Below, piece by piece: positions 45,401-57,306 of a DNA stretch of 64,000 bases (within the stretch, counting starts at the first letter, position 1; every line of letters begins with the position of its first letter). The notes below the pieces were generated by a model that worked only from the letters and a program-made list of their open reading frames with translations, searched no databases and had not been told where the DNA came from. The translations under genes and the position numbers were made by a program. Source of the DNA: Copromyces sp. CBS 386.78 (lineage: Eukaryota > Ascomycota > Sordariomycetes > Sordariales > Sordariaceae); NCBI GenBank assembly GCA_030685235.1, contig MU839081.1:620001-684000 (forward strand), read 5' to 3'.

Positions 45401-45783
45401 TGGCGATGCGGCACAGCGCCGCGTTCGTGCAGGCCTGGAACGACCGCGAGCTGGCCCGCGATCGCTCGGGTAAGAGCACGCTGCACAAGGACGGGCTGGC
45501 GGAGCTGAAGGCGCTGGACGCCATGGCGGCTAAGACGGTGACGGAGGTCAAGGGACACATACAGAAATTGAAGGAGGCGCTGGGCCAGGGGGGTTGGTTG
45601 GATAAGATGCTTGATTGGACTTTTGGTGCTGCGGAAGGCAGTCAAGAAGAGGGAGATGAGAAGGTGCGGAAGGCGGTGGAGGACGTGGTTGGTGGACGAG
45701 AGGGGGCGGAGGAGTGGGTTGGGAAGGTGGTGGAGAGTTGGGGGCAGGGGGTCAAGGGGTGGGGGTTGGTGAAGATGGAGTGA
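42442..45783 (+). CDS. NAA25: NatB N-terminal acetyltransferase auxiliary subunit Naa25/Mdm20, 1012 aa
   Basis: Ribosome-anchoring, substrate-positioning subunit of NatB, which acetylates nascent chains starting Met-Asp, Met-Glu, Met-Asn or Met-Gln; yeast Mdm20 mutants have actin and mitochondrial inheritance defects. Six exons: 42442-42585, 42655-43020, 43073-43162, 43233-43874, 43937-44783 and 44834-45783. All junctions keep frame. The TPR-like helical body is recognisable from ALKNSVDVQLQTAFTDGNW through LGPLRARWVKANPKSKYSV, QYMFWSITLTYLLS-ISPQCS, KVEPKDRGLLQEEEISLYYR and YFDKLSAFDDVKDFVAELSF. A Cys-rich piece, CRLCSNLTSLPCESCL (exon 5), looks insertion-like. The fourth intron appears to use a GC donor (see 43875-43936). 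The catalytic partner Naa20 is not in the window. Confidence 0.94.
43875..43936 (+). other. Probable GC-AG intron in NAA25
   Basis: The exon 4/5 junction reads GAG|GCGAGT...ACTAAC...ATGTAG|AAG. Removing these 62 nt in phase 0 gives KMLEEKSEKSSQVILKSL. GT alternatives nearby lead to an immediate stop, so a non-canonical GC donor is the best reading. Confidence 0.75.
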
Positions 45784-46475
45784 TAGTTCCTTTAGAGGTG
45801 GATGTGATGTGTACGTTATGTATAAATTCCAGAGTCGGTAGAGGAAAGTATGGTTCAAGGGGAAGAGATGATGCTTATGATGGGAAAAGGGAATCAAGAG
45901 GTAAATTACAGTGACAAACACCACATATGTCCCCAAGTTCTTTACTTCGAAGCCCTTTACAAGTAGGGTGCCTGCTGAAACAAACCCACCGTACCTTCTT
46001 CCTTGCCCCCACAATGTGGGAAGGCAGTAATGGATATATAGAAAGAGCGCATCCTGTATGTGGAAAAAGGCCATCACGACGTGAACAGCGGGAAGGAGGG
46101 CAATTTCCAGAGGGTAAGCCCACGGCTGATGGGGAGACCGGTTAGGCACGGCAGAAAATGTGTATAAACCGACGGCCCCCACAACTTTGGAGTACCTACC
46201 TAGACTAGTCTTTCCTCTCCTCATCAGATGAACGGGCACTTTTATCAAATTCTCGGGTCCTCCACTTTGCCTTATAGTTGGTGTCATGACGGGACTCTCG
46301 AGCGTCATTGGTAGCCCTATAAAAGAGGAGTAACGACAGTGCACTACCATGCCCTCCGCATCAGGCTGGCATTCTTGGCGCGAATTCCTCTTCTTCTACA
46401 CTAGAAACCAACTTTCTTTGAACCCACCTCAACACAACACAAAAAGTTCACGAACGGCGCACATACATCAATGGA
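45784..46475. other. Intergenic, NAA25 3' region and transcription-factor promoter
   Basis: 690 bases between two rightward genes. A small hairpin around CCCACAATGTGGG lies at 46008-46020. A long leftward open frame crosses this region and NAA25 exon 6 but is judged accidental. Confidence 0.5.
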
Positions 46476-49400
46476 ATGAGACCGTGGGAGGCGGGACCTG
46501 GATCGATGGAAGCTCGAACGGCAGCTGCCTCCTCTGCCTCGGAACATGGCGAACGGCATGTTGGTAGCCTCATTCCGTATGCGCGCCCGCGCGTGGCCAA
46601 CGCCTGTGATGTCTGCAAACGCCGCAAGGTCAAGTGCAACGGCGGAAAGCCCTGCAGCTACTGTTTGAGCCGGAAACTTCCCTCGTTGTGTGTTTACTCG
46701 CCTCCGAGACAGCGGAGGCCGCGCGCTTCTAGGTTGAGTGGAATACAGGGAGGAGTTCAGGAAGAACCATCCCAGACAAGCAGAGGTGCTAGAAGCAGCT
46801 CTCGCGGTATTGAAGACGGCGCTCCACATTCGGCGGCATCACCGCAGCCATCAATATCGCCATCTCGGGGTCATGCTGGTGCTGCTCATTCAGCGCCAGT
46901 GGGCTCTCCACATGCCAGGACCTCGAGCAGGAGCAGCCGCAAAGAATCGCCACCGCTGGTGACGAAAGAGTCGCAAACTCCAAGTCGGAGGTCTCTACCT
47001 GGGGCAGCCCGCGGCGCACGCGGTGTAGGAGAAGGGTCGCGGTCCGGACAGTCACGACCACAGTCACAGCAGGGACCTCAACGGAACCAGCACGATGCTG
47101 CTCACCAACGGGGACAGGAACAGGAACAGGAACAGGAAGAAGAAGAAGAACAGGAACCACAACCACAGCAACCCGATGCGGGTTCCGGTCCGGGCCCAGG
47201 CCCAGGCGCAGAAGCCCACAACGAAGAAACCGAAGTCCCCCGCGAGGGTCGTCTCCTCGTCGACCCTCAAGGCAAACTAATCTTCATCGGCGACTGTGCC
47301 CCGCTCTCTTTCTTCCGCACCGTCCAGCGCCTGATCACCTCGCGCATTGATCCAGATGCCTTCGCGCCCGAGAATAGCGGGTATTCGGCTTTGGAGAATA
47401 ACAACGCTTCGTATCATCCTAGGACATCTGGTGGTGCTGTTTTCCCTGGAGGTGGCGGCAATGGTGGTGGGTATGGTGGGCTTGGTTATAGTGGTGGTGA
47501 TGGGCGTAGCGGAAGATTTGGACCAGGACCTCCGCTCGTCCAGATGTCGACTATTGAGCCGGCTGTTACGGCCTACTTTCAGAGCACGACGGGACTCATT
47601 GATATCTTTGATGATGATCAGGCACAGCAACCGAGACAGTTGATTGAAGATATCACTTCTTGGGCTGCCCAACTCCGCGGTGGAGGAGGAGGAGGAGGAG
47701 GAGGCGTACCACCAGGAGGAGACGCCACGTCCGCCCTCTTCTACCTCGTCCTCGCCATTGGGCTGCTTTTTCAAAAGAACAGCACTAACAGCACCAACAC
47801 TAAATCATCATCTTCCCCGTCAGAAGTGGGATCCTCCTTCTCCGAATCCGAAAGCATCGCCCAAGCCTACTTCGACCACGCCCGCGACCTCGCCTTCGCC
47901 AACCTCACCGGCAACCTTGGCCTAGCCTCGGTGCAGTCCTTCATTCTCATCACGCTCTACATGCTAGGGGCGTGCCAAATCAACGGGGCTTTCATCTTTT
48001 TCGGCATCGCCGCGCGCTCGGCCTTCAGTATTGGCATCCACCGCACCGAGGTCAACGCACGTTTTAGTCCCGAAATCCATCGCCAGCGCGATCGGCTGTG
48101 GAAGAGCCTGCGCGTGGTAGACCTGTTTCTTAGCACGTCCATGGGCCGGCCGCCCGCGACCAGCGACGTCGACTGCACGGTTCTGTACCACGATGTAGAC
48201 GGCGAGGGGCGGGAACAGACGGATCCAGAGGCTGGTGGGGATTGTCTGCTGAACGGGTCGGCGCAGATATTTTTGATCATTGAGGGGATTGTGCTGGAGG
48301 TTTATTCGAGACGGAAAATCTCGCCGCAGCTAACGGAGGGCATCTCGAGGGAGCTGAGAGAGTGGTCGGCTAGATGGTTGCAGCGGCTGAAGCGGGTGAT
48401 TGAGGAGCGACGGCCAAGTCCGAGGCAGACACCGCTACCGTCGGACCAGCAAGGAGGGTTGACGGCGGCGGGGGCAATGGCTAACGGAGCTTGTCAGGTG
48501 CTAGCTTCGTATTATTATGCGGTGATTCTGGTGTCGAGGCCGTTCCTCATGGTTGAACTGAGGCGACGGCTGGCGGAGGGGTATCCGACGGAAGCATTTA
48601 CGGCAAAAGATGGGCTGGTGACATCTGGCAAATCTAAACTGGCGGATGCTTGCATTGATGCTGCTAGCTTGATGGTCGATCCTATCCAGGATCTGATTCA
48701 AAGAGGGTTGATGACTCGGCGGGCGCCCGTGATTGTGTAAGTTTCCGTTTTGCAGTTTGCTTCCCCCCACCTTGAACCACTCGCCGTTATGTATCTTACC
48801 CAATTTAGATCCTGGCTCTTTGCCTCTTCTCTTGTCTTGGGACTAGGTCTTCTGGGAGGCTTCGGTCGTATTATCGAAAAGTACTGCCGCGCCTCCATCG
48901 CCGCGCTCGAGTACTTTGCCGAAGCCGACGCTCACGCCGTCCAGTACTCGCTCATCGCCAAGTCCCTACTCAACACGGCCTTGGCCTATTTGGAAAAGAG
49001 AGAGATGCAGGACCGGCTTCGAAGAACAGAAAGCTCTTCTCAACTATTCGGTCTCATACCCCGTGGTGACTCTGGGGATGACACTACACACGATAACAAC
49101 AACAATCACAACACCACCACCAACGACCACGAAGATCCCAACCCCTCCAATTCTCATCAACATCAACACGATCAACAATCCCACTACCAACGAAGCATCC
49201 AACACACCAACCCCTCAGTAGGAGGACATTTCGCTGGTGGCATCCACGGAAGCATCCGCGGTGGTGGTAGTACGCACCCACAACAACAACAACAACAACC
49301 CAAACCTTTATCGTACCCCATCGGAACAACACATCACCACAATTACCACCATCATCATCACCACCATACACCACCCACATCGTCATTCTTCTCTCCCAGC

Positions 49401-49634
49401 CGCTTCAACAACACCAACAACAACATGAATCACAATCACTTTGACTTTGTCGGACACGGACACGAGTCAACGGCAACTACTTTTCTCGGAATGACCGAGT
49501 CCCTTCCCCGCACGCCCGAGTTCTCCATCATGGGTGGGAGCCTGGACTCGGATGCTGATCAGACGTTTGGAGCGATGAATCTGTTTCCACTGTTGGAGAC
49601 GGATGGACATATTGATTTGGCGTATTATTTTTGA
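46476..49634 (+). CDS. Zn(II)2Cys6 transcription factor with fungal_trans domain, 1028 aa
   Basis: Fungal binuclear-zinc-cluster regulator. Two exons: 46476-48736 and 48809-49634, with a 72-nt intron (perfect GTAAGT donor) that restores ...APVIV-SWLFASSLVLG. The DNA-binding domain near residues 44-71 is CDVCKRRKVKCNGGKPCSYC followed by LSRKLPSLC, spacing CX2CX6CX5CX2CX8C. A long low-complexity linker (SP-, Q- and E-rich) leads to the middle homology domain at about residues 350-590: AQAYFDHARDLAFANLTGNL, SFILITLYMLGACQINGAFI and RLWKSLRVVDLFLSTSMGRP. The C-terminus is rich in Asn, His and Gln (HHHNYHHHHHHH), a possible activation region. Which pathway it controls cannot be judged; neighbours are housekeeping genes. 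An alternative start is the Met at residue 11. Confidence 0.92.
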
Positions 49635-51948
49635 ATGGTTTTTGGATAGCGAAGGAAAATATGGATTCTGAGACTCTAGCCGCTGCATAGATGCTGGCTC
49701 ATTGTTACTTGGTTACCGTTCTCTCTCCCATAAGGGAACGGCTGCGGAGAATGGGAGGGTCTAGTTTGCGGCCGGAGCAACAACACTTGACGTTGAACCC
49801 TTCGGGATTGTGCATGTCATGTATTGCATGTCATAGTCTATCTCGTGCGAGGACGCACATACAGTCAAGGACCGTCTGTCCATCCGTCAGACGCTGATTT
49901 CTGATGTTTTGACATTGACAGGTCGTCGTCGTGATACCTTTTGCCTACTGTACGTCCTCGCTATCGGGATCGGAAGCGGGTAGATACATGCGTTTGACAC
50001 AACGACACAATTGCACAGAGGCACAACGTAATTTGACAGACGGATGCGGTACCCAATGAGTACAGTAACCGTTGGTGATGAAAGGATCCGACGGAATGTC
50101 AAATTTGTCCATCGTCAATGAAACCAATCAAGCGTTACGTCAAAGTTGCCGGCTTGCTTAGGTCGGAACCATGGTTGACAACTTGAAGGCTATCTTGGGC
50201 GATCTATTACTGCCAGGTAATAATACCTTTGCAACAACGGGATTGTGAAATAAAAAATTGTGTCACCATCAACCCGTCCTCATCTTACATGGTAGATACA
50301 GTAGTCTAGGCGGAAGATATAGCATACTATGTACATGAATGACGGGGACTCACCCCTCGGAAACATTATAACGAACGGATACTCAAAACCACCGTCATCG
50401 CTTTGATCATCCTTCGAGGGTAATCCCCATTTTCTTCTAGAACGCGTTTTCGACTGGTGTGGTTAGCGAGCGTTGCAGTGTCCTGAATGTTCTTGTGTTT
50501 GGCTGGTTCGTCGATCACCCCTTTGTTTTTTTACCCCCGTCTCCTTTCCCCGGCTTCGCCCCCGGTCGTTTTGGAGTCGGGAGGTCCGGTGCGGTACGGT
50601 GCGGTGCGTTGCGCGTTGCGTGGTGCGTGGGGGTGCACTTCACCGTTAACGACGTGAGGAAACACCTTGTGATTGTAGGTATCTTGAGGAGGGCTTGTTG
50701 GTGGATGGCATGCGTAAATCTCTTGAATGAATTCGATTTCTTTGACGGCTGGAAACGAGGGAAAACAGCAAGACGGGTCCTGAAGTTGTGTCGTTTGGAG
50801 AAGCCAAGGTGGGTTCACCCAGAGCGAGTGAATGCACTAGCAGTTTCCTGAGAGATCCCCTTGTACAACTGTTAGTGAAATTAGATCTGTTTTCAAACAG
50901 ATAGAACGAAATAAGACCTTTTGCTGGCCTTTGCGTCTTCAATAGGCATCGAGTTGACAAGTCCGTTTGCACCAATTTCCGCCGCTCACGACGCCATCTT
51001 TGAAAGAAGGAGCCACACGGTTTTTGTTTCAGGAATTGTTAACCGATCAGCGGTGTGGATATTGCAAGTAACAAGTTCGAGTGGCTCTATTTTGAGCGCA
51101 AAGTTTCCTTGGAAGAACAACCAAGAACACGCTGATACGAACAAAAATACACAGATCAACAAATACTAGGCCCCACCAACCCACCCCGTCTTCGCGATCG
51201 GCCGGCTGGAGGTTGGAAGTCACGCTGGGAGGGGAGTCGACCGGGCACGACGGGCTTGCGCATCGTCTGGAGATGATTTTGTGGAGATTGAATCCCCGGG
51301 AATCTGCTGCGTCGTCTCGAACCTCGTGGTTCTCAACCTCCTATCCCTTTTTTTGCCCCAAATCCATCCCAAGTCCCCGAACTCTTGCATTCGAGAAAGA
51401 AAAAAGAAAACAAGGGGGGGCATAACGACCGTCTGATCCAAGTGGATGGACGAAGGCTAGTAGACCACGCAAGGAATTCCACCAAAAGTTATCGAACTGC
51501 GGGACGGGATGACGACGAACGACGAGGGGTAGACTTCGATTGAACGGGGATCACCGTCACCATCTGTGATTGTTACTTACCGTTACCATTACTAATGGAA
51601 GTCCGTGTAATGAACTCTGGGGTGAACAGAAGTTGATCTTGTGTTCCTGCCTTCTTTCGTTCCTTTCCTACCTCTACACTCTTCTCCCCGATATCAGTCC
51701 TTCCTTCGTTCTTTCCTTCCTCCGCAAAAGCAAAGCACCCCCAAGTCCTGCCTGCAGTCTGGATCCTCCTGCGTGAAACCAACGCTCCTCGGTTACTCCT
51801 GCTTTCGCCGTACTTGCTCTTGCATCTGCAAGACTCCTCGACATCATTTGGGGTTTGTGAGGGGACGGAACTTAAACACGATATTCGCACGAGTGTGCGA
51901 CCACCATCTGGTTTGAATCACAGACCATCAGATTCAAATGTCGAAACC
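49635..51948. other. 2.3-kb intergenic before GT31 gene
   Basis: Two rightward genes flank it, so it holds the transcription factor 3' region and the GT31 promoter. GC-repeat-like GCGGTACGGTGCGGTGCG near 50592. From 51814 an open frame runs without stops into the GT31 coding region but looks like leader. Nothing else seen. Confidence 0.45.
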
Positions 51949-53751
51949 ATGAAGGTACGACTATTACAACGTCCAACGAGGGGCTTCTCCATCTTGGTCA
52001 CCCTCATCGTCATCGCCGTCCTGTGGAGCATCTCCCGACTACGTCACCATGGCTCCCTACTACCGTCCACCTTCGATAACTGGGGAGGCAGAGGGGAGTG
52101 GAAAGGCCAAGGAGGAGGCAGCAACCTGCCGTCAGGAGGAGGGACACCAGCATACCAAACAACTCTGCAAGCCTCACAACTACCTTACAGACCCAAGCTC
52201 GACCCCGGCCAGTGTGCCAAGGACATCGAGTTCCTGCGTCGTCCCGAGCTTGGCCTAACCGACAACATCCTCTACTCGCGCCGCTGCATCAAGCCCATCT
52301 ACAAGGCTGACTTCGACCGCGACACCATCACCAACGTCACGCAGCCACTCGTCGCCAACACCACCGCCCTCGACCTCACCTCGTGCGCCCACGATGAGCC
52401 CATTCCCTGCGAGCCGCTTTCCCTCGAGGTGCCCATGCCCTACCCCAAGGATGCCCAATACCCGCACCTGCTCTTCGGCGTAGCCTCCAAGTACGGCCGC
52501 ATGCGCGAAGCCATCCCTGCCTTCGCCCACTGGCTAGCCGGCACGGGCGCCCGTCTAGTCGGCACCATCGCCGACGCCGTACCGCCCGAGCATCAAGACG
52601 ACGACAGCACCAAGAACTCCTTCAACCTGACCTCACTCGAAGAGGAATACCGCGCCGCCGGTATCATCGCCACCTTCCTGCCTCCCAAGATCTTCAAGCG
52701 TCTAAACCTCAAGGACGGCAAGCCCGACCCTCGTCCCGTGCCCGTCGAGCACCACCACTTTCTTCTGATAAAGGAACTCCTCTCTGTCATTGACTCTGAT
52801 TCCTCACAGAAGGCACCGCACTGGCTCGCCATCCTAGACGACGACACCTTCTTCCCCTCTCTCCACCCTCTCTCCGCCACCCTCTCCCAACACGATCATA
52901 CCCGCCCCTTGTGGCTCGGTGCTTTGTCAGACGACTTCATGGCCGTGCAAGCCTGGGGCTTCATGGCCTTTGGCGGCGCCGGCTCCTTTTTATCTTTGCC
53001 GCTAGCGCGCCAACTCGCTCCCCATCTGGAAGAATGCATCACCACGGCGTCTATCCAAACGGGTGACGGGATCTTGCGAGATTGTATTTATTCTCATACC
53101 AGAACGAGGTTGACGCTGGTGGAGGGGCTGAATCAGCATGATATCAAGGGGGATGCGTCGGGTTTCTTTGAGAGCGGAGTTTGGCCCGTGTTGAGTCTGC
53201 ATCATTGGAAGAGCTGGTATGAGGCTCCCGTGGAGAAGATGGCGAGGGTGGCGAGGGATGTTTGTGGAGAGTGTTTTTTGATGAGGGTTCGGTTTGGTAC
53301 CTCTGGGACCGAGGAAATGAACAAGAAGAAGAGGAAAGAAAGTGAGAGTCTGTTAAGTCTGGGGTATTCAATCACTTCGTACCCTGGCTTGGAAAACGGG
53401 TTGGATGATGTTGATCTCTCGAGGGTGGAGGGAACGTGGAATGAGGCGGAACGAAAGGAGAAGTATGCGTTTAGTTATGGGCCTGTTAGGAGACGGTTGC
53501 AAGAGGGGAGGGAGAAGAAGAGTTGGAGGTTGGTGGATGTTGATGTTGATGAAGGAGACGAGTCACCAGCAATGGAGTCACAGTCAACGATGACGACAAA
53601 ACTACAGAGTGGAGGCGAAAAGGAAGACAGGGGATGGACAGCACAAAAGAAGGGTAAGAAGAAGTTCAGACAGATTTACGTGCATAAAGCTGCTGGACCG
53701 GCGGTGGGCGAGAGCATGGATGAGGTTATTGAGTTGGTTTGGGAGCTTTGA
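51949..53751 (+). CDS. Type II membrane glycosyltransferase, GT31/Fringe-like, 600 aa
   Basis: Single-exon gene. From the ATG at 51949 the protein begins MKVRLLQRPTRGFSILVTLI with a short basic cytoplasmic tail and one transmembrane span (about residues 13-28), typical of Golgi type II enzymes. The catalytic region has HLLFGVASKYGRMREAIPAF, the DxD metal and sugar-nucleotide site as ILDDDTFFPSL, AWGFMAFGGAGSFLSLPLA, the GDGILRDCIYSH block and LHHWKSWYEAP, all known in fungal Fringe-related (GT31, DUF604-like) proteins. Donor and acceptor are unknown. The C-terminal 120 residues are charged and variable. The frame stays open upstream to 51814, adding 45 residues, but that would place the membrane anchor internally, so I prefer 51949. 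Confidence 0.85.
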   Translation: MKVRLLQRPTRGFSILVTLIVIAVLWSISRLRHHGSLLPSTFDNWGGRGEWKGQGGGSNLPSGGGTPAYQTTLQASQLPYRPKLDPGQCAKDIEFLRRPELGLTDNILYSRRCIKPIYKADFDRDTITNVTQPLVANTTALDLTSCAHDEPIPCEPLSLEVPMPYPKDAQYPHLLFGVASKYGRMREAIPAFAHWLAGTGARLVGTIADAVPPEHQDDDSTKNSFNLTSLEEEYRAAGIIATFLPPKIFKRLNLKDGKPDPRPVPVEHHHFLLIKELLSVIDSDSSQKAPHWLAILDDDTFFPSLHPLSATLSQHDHTRPLWLGALSDDFMAVQAWGFMAFGGAGSFLSLPLARQLAPHLEECITTASIQTGDGILRDCIYSHTRTRLTLVEGLNQHDIKGDASGFFESGVWPVLSLHHWKSWYEAPVEKMARVARDVCGECFLMRVRFGTSGTEEMNKKKRKESESLLSLGYSITSYPGLENGLDDVDLSRVEGTWNEAERKEKYAFSYGPVRRRLQEGREKKSWRLVDVDVDEGDESPAMESQSTMTTKLQSGGEKEDRGWTAQKKGKKKFRQIYVHKAAGPAVGESMDEVIELVWEL

Positions 53752-55072
53752 TTTTGAAAATTGATGGATTGCGCAAGCTACCGACGAACAAATTATGGGA
53801 AGGGTTGTGAGATATAGAGGGACTGTACGATTTCTGTTTGGGTTACGCATTAAGGGGGAATTTCATTCATGTCATTGGGCTCGCGGGCTTGGGATCATGA
53901 CATGGCATATGGCAAAGGGTATTGCCATTCGGCTACATATCATGGGGAAGGGGCGTTGTTAACGGATTGTTTTGTTTCGTTTCAATGTACACATTGTATA
54001 TTCGTACCACTCTCTTCTACAAGAGCTCATAAATCAGGGCGGGTTCTCCCATGTTACTTCCATGTGAAATGAGGATGTGTGTAGAGGTAGTTGAAGCAGT
54101 TGATCTAAAGCGTCGTCGAGGTTGTTGCCCGAAAAAACTTGTGTGTGAAGTTCAAAATGGCAATGTCCCAGTCAGTGTTGTTAAAGGTGTCCGGCAATCG
54201 GTCATACTTATCCTTTGTACTGAAAACGCTTGAACAAAACTGAAAAGAGACGGGGAATAACACACGGCAAGCATTTTTAAGTTCAACCCTTCGTTTGATT
54301 AATTCAGTTTAACGACAAGTTTCTACGGCACCTCGCCTCGCGAACGATATTAGTTGTTAAGACCATAAATACTTGTTGAGAGACTTATGAACGAACAAAA
54401 CTTGGTTGTAGAACAAGGACGTTGAAGTCCATTCAGGATTGTATATATATACCAGTCCAACTACATCCATACAAGATGCTGCCTCCATCGATACATCAAC
54501 AGACAGACACTCCAGAGATTTGCAACCACACAGGTAAATGGGAACCATATTGATCAAATCATCGCCACTCTTATTCTTTTCCACCCAAAGTGTGCCCGTA
54601 TGGCAAATGTTCAAAATATTATATATACACAATACTCATACTGAGGAGTTTTGGGGACAGACATGTTCGGATCTGCCGAAGCACGAAGAAGAAAAAAACA
54701 AGAAGCCAGTTCTCCAGAGGTTGATGACAAGCCGGCGCAGCGCTATCCAACCTGGGGAAATTAGAACAGAAACAAAGTAAGAACAAAAAACGCCGGTGGC
54801 CGCTGAAAGTTGGTAGCGATGGTGGTGGTGTTGGTTGTATGTGCGTGTGTCGTAGTTGGGTATGTGACATAATTTGTACGTGCGGTTGGTGATTTTCATG
54901 ACGTATGTTGCGTGCAGTTGGTGATTGAGTCGCGCCCTTCTTTTTCCCCTTTCCTTCCCTTGTTGTGAGATTCCCTTTCAACCGCTGGATCCAGAAACAA
55001 TATGTAAAACACGTATATGTATGTGTATGGCTTTTTTTTCCTTTGGTATTAATTTTTTTGTTCTTACTCCGC
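53752..55072. other. Intergenic between convergent GT31 and TBC genes
   Basis: 1.3 kb with two 3' regions. A short direct repeat of GTTGGTGATT occurs at 54884-54893 and 54917-54926. No gene supported. Confidence 0.5.
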
Positions 55073-57306
55073 TTAAGCTTGCGCTTTCCCGGCTTCCCTT
55101 ACAGCGCGCATCCAGCGATCTTCTTCGCCGGTGCTGCGCAGAATAGGCGCCGACCTCAACACGCCATCGGACGAATTATTCATTATGGCCCTGACCTCTT
55201 GGATAGTCTTAGTACCCATGAGGGACATGGCCTTCTGTAGGAGGAGAGCAATTCCTGCACGGACGAGGACGGCGTCACCCTCGAAAACGTACACGTCCCA
55301 GAGTCGAGTGGCCTCGTCCAGAGCGAGGTGGCGTGTGAAAAGACCGGTGAAGATGTCGCCCAGGTAGAGATCGGCATTATGGTCAGGTAGCTTGACCAGG
55401 TGTTCGTGGAGGCTGGGCGACTTGTGCTGGAGAGTTTGGAGTAGCAGGTCGTAGACCGAGGACATCGCGGTCCTATCCATGGTGTGGAAGCTCAGCGGCA
55501 AGGAACGGTTGAGGATGTTGGCAAGCGCAATGAACGCGGCGGTGGCTGTGGGAAGGTTGAGGAGCAGAATAGCCGCAATCGTCTGGTTGGTCTGTTAGTG
55601 TCTGTCTCATGGATCGCAACTGTCAGAGAGCTTACATTGCAGCCAGGAACATATCCGATATCACTTCGGTACATGCAGTATGCGCTGAGAACATCAACCA
55701 GGCTCTGGTGGAGAGGCCCTCCGGTCTGGAAGATGCGAAGATCCGGGAAGGTATACTCTTCCACGTCCTTCTTGATATCATCAAACCACGCCGCAGCATA
55801 AGAATCATCGGTGCTGCCTTGACCGTCATTAACCCTTTTTTGGGCATCGTTGGCCCGCTTCAGGGCAGCCTTGAACGAAGCATCAGAAAGTGCGAGCCCG
55901 TTACCGATCGCCTTGCTCCACGCGGCACCTCGACTGCGCGGCGCAATACCACGCCACCATAGCTCTCGGGTCCTGCGCTCACGGATGGCCTCGTCCCAAC
56001 GAGGAATAATGTTCTCCTCCCAAATGTGCATCAAGTTGTCGGCTCTGGTATCGCGGTTCTCGATCCGGGCCTTCTTGGTTTCTTCTCGTCTACGCTCAGC
56101 CTCGATGCTCTGAGCCATCATCCTCTGATACTCTTTCAGATGACGACGTTCCTCGGCTGGATCCTTCGGCGGGAGCCAGGAAGGACGAGTGCGCGACAAA
56201 ACGGCTTCCTTTTCCTTGGACGGCGGTAGAGGGTCGATCATGACATTAGACTTGCGGAGCGGTGGGAGCTCTGGAAGACCCGATTTTACACGAGGCTTCC
56301 CGTCGGAGTTTCTGCGGATGGACGGCGTACTGGACCGCACGCCCTTCGCTTCCAACTCTTCCGCATGTTCCTCCAGCTTTTCTGTGAGCTCCTTGGCATC
56401 AGTGTTGAGTTCAGCCAATGCAGCAGACCAGCTCTTGGATCTGGCGAGTTCCAGTGGGCTGACAATGGTGGCGGCAATGCTAGCCCTAGTAGGCACTGCT
56501 GTATCAGACTTCCACGTAGGCGACCTAAGGGAACCCTGGGCTGCTGCGACTGGTGGTGTGCCATTTCCCACACTTCGTACCCTCTCCTTGGGAGGAGCGC
56601 GTTCTGGGGAAGGGGCCTTGGAAGAAGCTCGGCTTCTTGGTCGTTCCGAGGGAGGCCTAGGCGAGATTGGCACATTATCAAGTACGAGACCGTCTGGAAT
56701 GTCGTCTCCATCATCCTCGTCGCACTCCATCTCCAATTGTCTGGCTGTCTTGCGCTCCCGGGTGGACTGCCAGCTACTCCTCCGTGGCTTCATCGGGAAA
56801 CCGGTCTGAAGGTTGGGGCTAGGGCTGCGTTGCCGTATCGAGGTAGAGGAGGGTGAGCGGTTGCCAAGGGAGCGCATAGGAAGAGGGGCAGTGTGAAGCT
56901 CGGGGGTAAGCCCCAGGCTCGCGACTCTGCCATTGACGGTTCGTAGGTGACTCTGGATATTCGGGAGGGTTGGCCGGCTCTTGCTCGATGATGAGGCATC
57001 CCTCTTGCGGGGTTTAGACGGACTGCGGGAAGATCGACTGCTCTTGGAAGGTACTCGCAATTCGGATGTAGGGTTAGAACTGTACAGCATGGGCGAGGGC
57101 TTGAGGTTCTGGGTCAGCCCTCGAACATCGACATGGGAGTCATCCTGGAGTCCAATGTCTTCGAAGTGGCTAGCATCAGCAAGTACGCTGTCATCATCTG
57201 AGGGCACAGAGTTCAATGATGAAGACTTGGAAGACTTGGAATGTGTCAAGCCTGGCGGAGAGCTGGGGCCAGGGAGATCATGAACGGGTCGCTCGTACAT
57301 CATCAT
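55073..57306 (-). CDS. TBC-domain (Rab-GAP-like) protein lacking catalytic fingers, 726 aa
   Basis: Two exons: 55636-57306 and 55073-55582, joined across a 53-nt intron (CTAAC branch site) to give IGYVPGCN-TIAAILLLNL. Residues 1-430 are disordered and Ser/Pro-rich, with many SP sites. A coiled stretch EERRHLKEYQRMMAQSIEAE follows, then a TBC domain at about 465-700: IPRWDEAIRERRTRELWWRG, FPDLRIFQTGGPLHQSLVDV, AFIALANILNRSLPL, and ATRLWDVYVFEGDAVLVRAG. It resembles the TBC1D12/TBC1D14 layout. Canonical TBC GAPs carry IxxDxxR and YxQ; here these read IKKDVEE (E517) and YVP (P554), so normal GTPase-activating chemistry is doubtful. The start at 57306 (MMMYERPVHD) is chosen because upstream in-frame sequence to 57477 looks like leader; a spliced 5' exon is possible, since TTGCAG lies just before. 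Confidence 0.85.

Noticed and set aside
45190..46350. 386-codon open frame on the - strand
   Set aside because: It runs antisense through NAA25 exon 6 and into non-coding DNA, is His/Pro/Leu-rich, and shows no domain. GC-rich coding sequence often leaves the opposite strand open.
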